The position numbers and the translations under genes are program-made. Of a stretch of DNA of 35,111 bases, positions 1 through 8,729 are shown piece by piece (position 1 is the stretch's first letter; the number at the start of each line of letters is the position of its first letter). Source of the stretch: Chara braunii (Eukaryota; Streptophyta; Charophyceae; Charales; Characeae); assembly GCA_003427395.1 (NCBI GenBank), contig BFEA01001025.1, positions 34,033-69,143 on the forward strand. Direction: 5' to 3'. Under the pieces are notes generated by a model that saw only the letters and a program-made list of their open reading frames with translations, was not told where the DNA came from and searched no databases.

Positions 1-94
<94 letters not shown>
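1..94. repeat. (TC)n then (TA)n microsatellite
   Basis: About 75 bases of pure TC dinucleotide are followed by GTG and a short TA run. The tract reaches the window edge, so its true length is unknown. Confidence 0.97.
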
Positions 95-95
<1 letters not shown>

Positions 96-170
96 TCTTT
101 TCCTTTCTTTCCATCTCTCTTTGTTTGTCTCTGTTTCTCCTCGCCCTTCCCCCCCCCTTTTTTTTTTTAA

Positions 171-450
171 TGATTTTCTAGGCTACCTGCCGGGCGGCCT
201 GGTTCCCGGGTGGCCAGCCCGTGGAACGACCAGGAAAGATCCCAACAAAAAAATAAAAATAAAAAAAAATTCAAAAGCTCTAAAACAAAACTATGTTATG
301 CAGAAAAATAAACTGAATAACTTTTGCTTCAGGGTTACATCGAAATCCTTCATCAAATTAAAAAAAAAAAAAAAAGTTTTTTTGTTTTTTNTTTTTTTGG
401 CCCGGCCAGGCAAGTGACCCCGGGCCACTCTGGTAGCCGAGATGATTTTT
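171..450. mobile_element. Candidate hAT-like TIR element, ~260 bp
   Basis: GGCTACC at 181-187 is matched by its reverse complement GGTAGCC at 432-438, and GC-rich subterminal sequence continues inward on both sides. TGATTTTC (171-178) and TGATTTTT (443-450) could be an 8-bp target duplication, which would fit the hAT superfamily. The AT-rich interior, around 285-360, resembles the interior of the 741-1503 element in opposite orientation. There is no coding capacity, so this would be a non-autonomous copy. One N lies at 391. The superfamily call rests on a short, imperfect TIR. Confidence 0.4.
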
Positions 451-651
451 CAATTTGTCACTTTTTTTATTCGTTAGTTAAACTCAGACTTTGTAATCAA
501 TTTTGGGCTATTCTTTATTACCCTGCAATTCAATTTTTTTCTTTTTAAGTCTGTCTGAGTTTATGCGAGTGGTCTGTGTCAGGTTCTCTATAACATTTGT
601 TATTTTTGTGCGCATAGCCCGCACCGCCTGCACCCCGTGCGCTTAGCTAGT
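440..651. other. Non-coding spacer
   Basis: T-rich unique-looking sequence between two candidate elements. I see no gene, RNA or clear repeat in it. Confidence 0.6.
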
Positions 652-675
652 GTATATATATATATATATACATAC

Positions 676-708
<33 letters not shown>

Positions 709-709
709 C

Positions 710-740
<31 letters not shown>
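652..740. repeat. (TA)n microsatellite
   Basis: About 90 bases of TA dinucleotide with occasional CA interruptions. It ends exactly where the next TIR element begins, so the element appears to have inserted into a TA-rich tract. Confidence 0.95.
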
Positions 741-1503
741 CAGGGTTGCCAGGCCGAACGTACGGAGGCCCCTAAGCTGACCCCCGAACGTTCGGGTGCT
801 CGGGTCCCGGTACAGGGCCCGGACCTGAAGGGATTACCCCGCAAAAAAATATTTTGACACCTGCATATTATTTTTCTTTTCTAATTTTTTTTCTGTGAGT
901 TCTTTGTGATGTAAAGTATCTCCCTCGTAATTTTGAATCCATTTTGTGCAGCCCAAACAAAATGAAAAATCGGCAAAGATGGTGGTGTCAAAACTTGCTT
1001 GCCCACTCAATAATTTGTTTTTTTTTTTTCTTTTCACTTTTTGTTTTTCCTTTATTTCGGGGCATGAAAAAAATTATTATTTTTTCAAACTTTATTTGTA
1101 TATTCTCGATTATGTAAGATGCACATATATTAATTTTCATGGCATTTGTCACAGCCAAAACAAAATGAAAAATCACCAAAGATGGCGGTGTCCAAAATGT
1201 GCTCCCCCACTCAAAAATTTCATTCTCTTTTTATTTTTTCTAATTTTTATTATTATTATTATTTATTTTTAGTATTTGATTTTTATTTCCAATTTGGTAA
1301 AGAATTTGGATGTAGAGGTGGCGCAAATGTTGTTTAGTTTATTCTTCTGTATAACATATATTCTTTTCAAATATTTTGGAATTATGTTTTTTTTTTTTTT
1401 TTTCTTTTTTTTTTTGGGTCCGCGTTCGGCCGAACGGCCAAACGCGTCGAGAGGGGGTGATGAACATTCGGGCATTTGGCCCGTCCCGAATGGCGGTAAC
1501 CCT
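741..1503. mobile_element. Candidate hAT-like TIR element, ~760 bp
   Basis: CAGGGTTGCC at the left end pairs with GGTAACCCTA at the right end, and both sides are flanked by TA repeats. CAGGGTTGCC-type termini are typical of hAT elements, which make 8-bp duplications; here any duplication would be hidden in the TA repeat. Subterminal GC-rich blocks contain CGAACG and its palindromic variants. The interior holds two direct copies of a ~70-bp block (around 945-1010 and 1145-1215, sharing AAACAAAATGAAAAATC) and a segment at 1284-1400 that matches 270-370 in reverse. No transposase ORF is visible. Confidence 0.42.
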
Positions 1504-1519
1504 ATATATATATATGTAC

Positions 1520-2700
1520 GTATTTTTAGGGGGAAAAAAAGAATATTGAAAAAACAGGCCGCGGCCTGGGCCTCATTGGCGGCGACCGCGACCGACTTTT
1601 TCGGCCGCAGAGGCCGAATTGCCCGCAGCCTAGGCCGAGGGTGTCACATACCCTGCAAACTTGAAGGCGATGAACGCCGACGCTGAGCACTGCAAGTAGA
1701 TCGCCTGCCTGCACCACTACAGTCCCAGTACCGGCCAGAAGAAGACGAAGAAGAGAACAATGCAGAACACAAAAATAAACAACAACAAGGCAGTGAAGAC
1801 AACGATGATGACAACAAAAAAACAGCCTATTGTAATCGACAATTGTTGCGTTCGTCCGCCAACAGTGCTTGCGTCCTGGATGACGACAACCGGAGGGGGG
1901 CAACAACGATGATGGCATCACAGGCATGATAGCAATAGGAAGAAGGAGCAATGGCCTTGTGGACAATATGCCGATGTGGAGATTGGAGTACGCAATCGCG
2001 TGCAGCCAAGTCCAGGGGACGCCGACGAAGATCGATATCATACGTTCGTCCACACAGAATCCGATGAGGATGACGAAAAGCTGATGAAGACAATGGCGGT
2101 ATACATGAAACGACAACCCCCGTCGCAGCCCATGCAGGCTGAAACAACAGTCGATGCAGTATGTTCACACCACAAATGATTAGCGAAACGGCTTCCCCCG
2201 AACAACTCCATGCCTGGACAACCGTTGCTGCGCTAGTTGCCCCTTCCGTTTGCAACCATGGCCCGTACCCTGGCGGATGACACTGCCAAAAGCCATATCC
2301 CCGACCACAGATTCTGCGCCCTGCGCCTATAATGCTCATCAGCAGTGGCATTGCACTCCGAACGCGCCTTCGCATCCCAGTACTCGGCATGAGGACAACG
2401 CTTGGGGCTAACGGGATCCGCATGTGCGCTCATATGCTGCATGTGCTTGCCTGGATCGCCCCTGCATGGCTGGCCGTCGTCCCCGACCCGCCCGTTTTTT
2501 GGATTTGAGATCCATTGCCGTTTAGGAAATCAGGGCTCGCGTAGGCCAGCCACACAACAACCCACATCGGAACCGTGCGACAGGGCAGTGCATGTCCGAG
2601 GGGTTTTGCCCGCCCATGAAACGGTCCGCCGTGACGTCAGCTGGACCACGCCCGCTCGGCATCTTCTTTCCACGGGAGAACATGCCCCCCCCCTTGTCGG
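1520..2700. other. GC-richer stretch without a recognised gene
   Basis: Open frames exist on both strands, the longest about 196-198 codons on the minus strand, but none shows a recognisable domain. A plus-strand frame at 1976-2179 has an acidic DEDDEK patch followed by basic and proline residues, which could be a coding remnant. I could not name it and make no functional call. Confidence 0.4.
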
Positions 2701-2769
2701 TGGAAGGCCGCGCGGTTCGGTTTCCAGGCCGCCAAGCGTGTAGAAACGCTTCTGACACCTTTCTTGCAA

Positions 2770-3480
2770 CGTCCTTCCACGGTCTGTGGGGTCTGAAAAA
2801 CCTTCCAATTCTGGGTTTCCATCCTCTTTTCCAGATAAGGCAAGGACCCCACAGGACCGTGAAAAGGAAAAACTTTGCCGCAAAGCTGTTTCCAGGACCC
2901 CACAGCCTGCCGCAAATGTCCTGGAAAAGGTGAAATTTCTTCCGCAAACCCTTTTCCAGGACCCCACAGACCAAAGATTGCGGCTTGGAAAAACATCAAT
3001 TTGTGTTTTCACATAGTCCGCAGCCTGGAAAAGTCTCACGGGAGGATTCCTCGCCGCAATTTTGTGCCGACTGTAGAGGGTAGAGGGGAGGGCATGTTGT
3101 TCCTGGAAAAGTCTCGGAAAAGGCAGCAGCCAATAGAGATGAAGAGTGCCACCAAAAAAAAACAAGAAAAAAAGGAAAAAGGAACAAATCAGACGAGTGC
3201 CAACGGAAACAGGCAACGATTGGCTCAACTGATTTCCAAAGGGTTTTCCAAGCGCATTTGGCCCTCTGCGATGGGGTCCCGGAAAAAGTACTGTCCGACT
3301 TTCCAAAATGACTTGCCCACTTTTCGTGGGCAAACCACTTTTCCATCCGCAAAGCTGTGGGGTCCTTGCCTAAGGCTCAGACCCCACTGGCCGGCGGCTG
3401 GAAAAGGAAAGTGGCCGCGAAAAGCTGGCTACCGTCCGTGGAAATTTTTTGGCAGGTTTGGAAGCAACCACACCGCCAAG
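2770..3480. repeat. Cluster of inverted GGACCCCACAG / TTTTCCAGG motifs
   Basis: GACCCCAC occurs near 2844, 2896, 2959 and 3380, and its reverse complement GTGGGGTC near 2786 and 3357. CTGGAAAAG and CTTTTCCAG recur between them. A perfect 11-bp stem is formed by CCTGGAAAAGG (2920-2930) and CCTTTTCCAGG (2950-2960). The long minus-strand open frame here reads through these DNA repeats and is not convincing as a protein. The GTGGGGTC motif recurs near 6280. Confidence 0.6.
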
Positions 3481-3489
3481 TGCTGGCGG

Positions 3490-3822
3490 TGTTTTGGAAG
3501 CGGGCTGGCTTGCCGCAATAGGAAACCCGGTAGGGGCCCGTCCCGAAAAGGAAAGTGCGGACGGCCTGCATGGACCAGCGGACATGGCCTCGCGTATGGA
3601 TTGTCCGTTGGGGGGGGGTGCGGCGCATGCCGTACACGCCAGCGAGCGACGGAGTGCGGAGTCCCAGTGCGACGTCCCAAACACAAGGAGGCTCCGGATG
3701 CAGCAACGACCATTTTTTTCCGTGCCGTTGCCGGTCACCTGCCCAGGTGAGATTGAAAACTGATGTTGGGTCTGTGGGTATGTTGTCGGTCCTGTTCTCT
3801 CTTCAGGCGTTGGAGTGGAATC
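3490..3822. other. Spacer without a recognised gene
   Basis: GC-rich sequence up to the LINE poly(A) end. All six frames give short overlapping reading frames with no family I recognise. Confidence 0.5.
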
Positions 3823-4245
3823 TTTTTTTTTTTTTTTTTTTAATTGGGTTCAGCCCTTCAATTATAACCAAACAAGGAGGCCAGGGACCTCACAATTCAA
3901 CCCGGAAGTTATCCTGGCAGCATCAGCCAGTTTAGCTTAAGAGCCAGAGCTCACCAAGGGAGTAGGCTAGTCTAGGAACAGAACTGACCAAATCGGGGCC
4001 GCTGTCCTAAAACCACTCCAAAAAAAAAAGTGTCAAACCCCACCTAAAAAACAACCCTACCAAATAAGGTGTCAGACCCCAAGAAACAGACCACTACTCC
4101 TACCTACCCTCCAGCTGCCTAACGCGGCAGGATTGGACCCCCCGGACCAACAGAGACCCCTTATTGCTCCCAATCCTTTTCCAACCTGCTGCCTTCCTCC
4201 TGCGGAAATTTGAACCGAGCAACCAGGTTCAAGCTCTAGAGCTAC

Positions 4246-6243
4246 CTACGACCAGAACCAGTCCGACAGTCGCAGGCTATTTCCCTCCAATTTTGCCAGC
4301 TTTCCACCAATACCCCAAGTGTCTCCAAACCAACCTGATGAACCCTTAATACCTTTCCTTTTCCAATCCGCCTGAATAGACCGTCGCAGAGAGGTTTTGA
4401 AACTTGTTCGTATCTCCTTGTTGGTCAATTCCCGCCCTTCGAATACCCGCAGGTTTCTCTCTCTCCAGATGACATCATAGCCAACCGCTCTCACCACCTG
4501 AGCGACATAGCCCCACCCTTTGCCCAACTCCAAGTTGTCTGTAATCCCTCCTACCAGAACCCACTCACGATCCCACGTCATAGCTTTCCCTGCAGTAATC
4601 GAGTCCCAAAAAACACTCCACCACTTCCAAATTCGACTTGAGGCCGGGCAATCAAACCAAAGATGCGGGGTAGACTCAAAAGCCCAACAATACCTTCTGC
4701 ATGTCATATCTACATTCAAACCCCTATGAACTAAATTAACAGCAGAGGGTGTCTCCAGCAGTGATAGCAGCCACAGGTTAACAGCTAACCTGAGGCACGG
4801 AATCTGAGATAATTGTGACCAGCATCTTAGGACTGCCCTCTCCACCTTTTGACTTTCCCAGTCTAAAATCTGACTCCATCTAGTTACTGCAACGTCTTTG
4901 GGAGTCCGGGCCAAGTTTATCATCAGAGATTTGTACCCTTGCTGTATCGTGTAACACACAAGGGGGAGGTCTTCACCTCCACACCCTTCGCCCTTCCATC
5001 CACACAGCTTCGGATCCAGTCTGATCTTTGTTAAGGCGGTTCCTTGTGCAAACGCTTCACAGGCCCACTCTCCTTCCTCATTGCAAGATTCCCACACCCT
5101 GATTTGGGACAGTGTCACGTCCAAGGGCGGGTGAGGGGCGTCCTCCAGTTGGATCAGTTTACGCGGTCGTGAGGGACAGAGACCTTCCCATCCTTGGAAT
5201 TCTCTGCGACCTGTGAGATCAATACTCACTAGTTTCCAAAAGGTAGGGGTAGAGTCAATCGAAGGGGAAACATACCAGGTCCCGGGGGGGGTCGATACCT
5301 TCCGGACCCAGGAGAAGTTTCCATTGATATGGGATCGCGTCAATTAATTCTACCAACCTTTCTTCCACATACCAGAGAGGACCCAANACTTNCCTCAGGG
5401 CTCCTGGTGAGTACCACTGACCTNCCAGACTGTTCCATAGATCACCGATCCTGAGCACTCCACGTTCGATCCAGCTTCTGCCGAAGCTGTTTTGGGAGGA
5501 GTCAGCAGCAAACCAGTTATCATCTGGCTTCCTAATTGCAGGATTTTCAAATAAGGGCTGGAGCAACACTTCAGTCTTTGTAGAGGGAACTACCCAAGCA
5601 TTTGGCTTCAGTAGCTTCCACGCATACATAACAGCTCTCCAAAACTCAGACTTGATGCGTCGGTTCTGGTAAGAACAGAGAAGAAAACATGTCCAAATGT
5701 CTCAGGGGCGTGTAAGATTCCATTCTGATGCTAAGATTTCCTCAGCAAGAGCTACCCAATTCGTGTCCTCTGGACAGCAGACTGCTTTGATCACCCATTT
5801 AGCTAGCATAGCAATACTTCTCCTTCTTGGGTCGATAAGACCCAACCCTCCTTCCTCCTTGGGAAAACCCAATAAGTCCAAGCTACCTTCGACAGAAAGC
5901 CCTCATCCTCAGAGGCAAAGGGCTTCCAGATGAAACGAGCGGCCCTTCTTCTGATTAAAGCACATAAATGTTTACCCAACGGCCTAACGGCAGCCACGAA
6001 CCACAGGAGAGAGAAAAGGGCGCAGTTAATCACCAGGGCTCTTCCGTATAATGAAAGGTGCACGGCCTTCCCCCACGTTGCTACGCGTTGCAGAGTCCGT
6101 TGGAGAAGTATATCCTCCTGATCCACACTGCATGACAGAAGGGAAACTTGGACCCCAAGAAAACGTTCAGACTCATCTGCTGCAATACGTTTCATTCCCC
6201 AGTTAACACACCGGCCTTTAAAAAAAAAAAAAAAAAAAAACAC
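4246..6243 (-). pseudogene. LINE ORF2 remnant: post-RT region and zf-RVT domain
   Basis: Three frames on the minus strand make up the remnant. The first (6243 to 5803) has FLGVQVS followed by an LLQRTLQRVATWG segment and a LSLYGRALVINCALFSLLWF segment, the typical stretch just after the reverse transcriptase core in plant LINEs. The second (5629 to 5255) continues it. The third (5343 to 4246, up to 365 residues) carries the zf-RVT zinc-binding motif near residues 205-245 (C215, C219, H227, C232; HLWFDCP). Joining them needs at least two frame changes, so the gene is dead. Three N bases at 5387, 5392 and 5424 add uncertainty in the middle part. Stop at 4246. Confidence 0.75.
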
Positions 6244-6251
6244 ACCGGCCT
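6205..6251. repeat. Poly(A)-only insertion flanked by 13-bp direct repeats
   Basis: AACACACCGGCCT at 6205-6217 and again at 6239-6251 flank TT plus about 20 A. The arrangement looks like a target duplication around a retro-insertion that kept only its tail. It interrupts the LINE remnant, so it is younger than the LINE. A sequencing or assembly slip at a homopolymer is the alternative. Confidence 0.6.
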
Positions 6252-6668
6252 GGAAAGAAATTTCCAGGAAGCCGAGCAGTGGGGTCAGACCCTAAAACTT
6301 GTAATTTCCCAGCACTGGCAGAGGTACTAAAAACCAACACAAAAAAAAAAAAAACGCTCCCCCGAAGAAAGCACCCACGTGCCATGGAGTCCGAAATTGC
6401 AATTCGGGTAGGAAACGATCCGTTGGGCCTTTCCCTTTTTTTCCCCCCTTTCCGGTCTGCCCTGTAGTTATGCCACCCGGCCTGACACCGCAGCCGCAGT
6501 ACTTTCATAGCACTTTCAAACTCAAAAGTGACCTAAACAAAGCTGCCCCTTTTTTCTTCTTACTACTTAGGCATCTGCATATCAAGCAGGTCTTTCGAAG
6601 AGGAGTAGAACATCCACAGGGGCCATCCCAATGAGGGAAACCCCCTGCTGAGAGGCGTGAGAGTCTCA

Positions 6669-7141
6669 GGGCACGCTCACACTAGGTACCAAATCCCCAT
6701 TTCCCCCCCAAAAAGGAGTTCCCGGACAGTCACACATGGTGAACATCTGCCCAAATTCTCAAAAGGGGTGACCATTTGTCAGCGGCCTGCGAAGCCGCGG
6801 GGGGAGGGAATTTGCGGTGACCTCCGGAAATTTGTGGTCACCTCTGGAGGTTACCACAAATTCTCAAATCTTTTTCCGAATTATCGTGCAGTATTGGAGA
6901 AAAATGGAACCCCACGATATCAGCGGCCTATCAATTGACAAAACGAATAATTGCATTTGCCATTTGAGGTATCCACCGTGTGACCGGCGCCCTCCACAAC
7001 CACCTCGCAGAGTATGATGTAGCGACCTTGTCGTTAGCGTTTTGGGAGCACAGTGTGACCGGCCAGGGCCCCATTTCCTCAAAACGGCCGTTCCCATTTT
7101 CCCATTTTTTGGGAATTTGGGTACCTAGTGTGAGCGTGCCC
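6669..7141. mobile_element. 473-bp MITE with 22-bp perfect TIRs and a TCA target duplication
   Basis: The element starts GGGCACGCTCACACTAGG and ends with its exact reverse complement; the terminal match runs about 22 bp. It is flanked by TCA on both sides (6666-6668 and 7142-7144). The paralogous copy at 8001-8020 has one TCA and no insert. Internal sequence around 6805-6880 forms further inverted repeats (GGTGACCTCCGG, CCTCTGGAGGTTACC). GGG-initial TIRs with 3-bp duplications resemble PIF/Harbinger elements, but no transposase is present, so the superfamily is inferred. Confidence 0.8.
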
Positions 7142-7203
7142 TCACTTGTGAGAAGAGGAGGCCGTAGATAGATCAGCATCCTGCCTAACACCATGCACAC
7201 TGA

Positions 7204-7328
7204 GAGCGTACTCACACGAGCACGATCTTAAATGGATCTGACCGTATAATGTAATACGGCCGCACCTGGATGCATGTGGCCGCAATTCCGTCCCCAAATA
7301 AGTAAAAACGTCCCAGTGTGAGTATGCC
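7204..7328. mobile_element. Small hairpin element related to the 6669 MITE
   Basis: The left end GAGCGTACTCACACGAGCACG is mirrored by the reverse complement of the right end, which begins GGCATACTCACACTGGGACG. Both resemble the GGGCACGCTCACAC terminus of the 473-bp element just upstream. About 125 bp, non-coding. The flanking target duplication is not clear. Confidence 0.5.
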
Positions 7329-7354
7329 GGAAGTGTATGGAAATACGCGGGGAG

Positions 7355-7578
7355 TCAAAAAAAAAAAAAAAAAGAAAAAAAAAAAGAAGAGAAAACTACG
7401 GTCCAGTTAGGGTTTGAGTTTGTAATTGCATTTGAGGCAAAAGGGCCGGTAATGCTGAATGTATGTAACCAACGATTCGGGACAGGTGGGGTCACGTGGG
7501 GGTGTGTTGTGTTCGCAGGATTGCCTGAAGTGCAATTTCAAACTGTTTTCGTGACTGCGCCGAAGTTACCCCAAAAAA
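7355..7578. mobile_element. 224-bp insertion with 15-bp target duplication
   Basis: GAAATACGCGGGGAG occurs at 7340-7354 and 7579-7593, flanking an insert that begins with a long A-rich run and ends CCCCAAAAAA. The paralogous repeat copy near 8129-8146 has a single related site (TAAATACGCAGGGACAG), so this is an insertion. A 15-bp duplication plus A-rich sequence suggests LINE-mobilised retroposition. No family is recognised. Confidence 0.65.
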
Positions 7579-7681
7579 GAAATACGCGGGGAGAATAGAT
7601 TGGTAAAGTGGGAAAGAGACAACAGAGCATGGGAGATAGGGGAACAGTCGGATCGGAGATGGAACAAGCAGCTCCACAGCA

Positions 7682-7761
7682 AGACAGACAGAGACAGACA
7701 GACAGACAGAAAGACAGACAGACAGACAGACAGACAGATAGATAGATAGATAGACAGATAG

Positions 7762-7812
<51 letters not shown>
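7682..7812. repeat. (CAGA)n / (GATA)n / (GA)n compound microsatellite
   Basis: Tetranucleotide CAGA repeats grade into GATA and then a pure GA tract. It follows the end of the first host-repeat copy; the second copy has only a short CAGATA run at the same place. Confidence 0.95.
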
Positions 7813-7816
<4 letters not shown>

Positions 7817-7912
7817 TTACATAATATTATTTATATTATGTTTATAGCGTTCGAAGTCCGCCAGGGTGAATATCGCTGTTCTTTCCCCCCCCTTATTCGT
7901 CACTTCTATATT

Positions 7913-8260
7913 TGACCACTGCATACCAAGGGGGTCTTTCGAAAAGGATTAGGGCACCGACAGAGGCCGTTCCTGATGAGGGAACCACCTGCTGACGGGC
8001 GTGAGAGTCTCACTAGCGAAGGAGAGGGGGTGGATAGATCCAGCACCCTACCGAGCACCATCGCAACGGCCTTGTTCCGCCCTGACTGCGGAGGCACTTT
8101 GTAGGACGTAAAACATTCCAAAAGTGTATGTAAATACGCAGGGACAGTAAAGTGGGAGAGTGGGAGAGTGGGAAAGAGACAACATAGCATGGGAGATGGG
8201 GGAACAGACGAATCGGAGAGGGAACAAGCCGGTCCACAGCAAGACAGATAAGATATAGAC
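7913..8260. repeat. Second, uninterrupted copy of the host repeat
   Basis: Collinear with the split copy at 6565-7700. It contains single, unduplicated versions of the TCA site (8010-8012) and of the AAATACGC site (about 8132-8140) and lacks both inserts. No protein is recognised in either copy. Confidence 0.8.
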
Positions 8261-8318
8261 AGGTAGATACAGAGATATATTATACTGTAGTATCGTACAG
8301 TATATTAGATTAGATTAG

Positions 8319-8320
<2 letters not shown>

Positions 8321-8365
<45 letters not shown>

Positions 8366-8366
8366 N

Positions 8367-8457
<91 letters not shown>
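8321..8457. repeat. (TG)n followed by (GA)n microsatellite
   Basis: About 84 bases of TG (one N at 8366) run directly into about 53 bases of GA. A purine-rich GGGAGG tract continues to about 8700, up to the kinase gene. TG tracts can adopt Z-DNA and GA tracts can form triplexes; any promoter role is inference. Confidence 0.97.
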
Positions 8458-8460
<3 letters not shown>

Positions 8461-8729
8461 GGAGGAAGGGAAGAGAGAGCGGGGAGGGGCAGAACAGCGC
8501 GGGGGGATGGAAGGAGTGAAGAGTGAGTGACTGTCGGGCACGGAGGAGGGGAGGGAGGGAATTGGGCAAGGGGAAGGGAGGAGGGGAGGGTGGAAGGAAG
8601 GGTGGGGGGAGGAGAGACGGAGACAGAAACAGAAGTAGAGGCAGGAACAGAGGCAGAGAGAGAGGGAGAGACAGATAGGGGCCGGGGGAAATTTGGGAAA
8701 AGGCTTCGGTGAGTGAGGCGGTGCTCCTC

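Larger units (their letters stand above)
3823..6340 (-). mobile_element. 5'-truncated, decayed LINE (non-LTR retrotransposon)
   Basis: The minus strand carries the 3' half of a LINE ORF2, then a ~400-bp 3' UTR ending in a poly(A) tail, seen as a T run at about 3823-3841 on the plus strand. The reverse transcriptase palm is absent, so the copy is 5'-truncated. The upstream limit is unclear, around 6250-6340. A poly(A) stretch flanked by direct repeats interrupts it at 6218-6238. The polarity and tail match target-primed reverse transcription. I could not find a convincing target duplication for the whole element. Confidence 0.75.
6565..7700. repeat. First copy of a duplicated host repeat, split by insertions
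   Basis: Segments 6571-6668, 7142-7198, 7329-7354 and 7594-7700 match 7919-8255 in order. Shared landmarks are GGTCTTTCGAA, GGCGTGAGAGTCTCA, AAATACGC and a block from GTGGGAAAGAGACAACA through TCCACAGCAAGACAGA. The breaks in this copy coincide with inserted elements, so the downstream copy serves as an empty-site reference. Confidence 0.8.

Noticed and set aside
1438-1452. AAACGCGTCGAG at 1440, identical to part of the hammerhead 3' core
   Set aside because: No CTGATGA or stem II lies upstream, so the 12-base match is taken as coincidence.
2530-3333. 267-codon minus-strand open frame
   Set aside because: It reads through the inverted GGACCCCACAG motif cluster, giving repeated Trp/Cys-Gly-Val-Leu patches that follow DNA repeats. 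Neighbouring frames are equally open, and no domain is recognisable.
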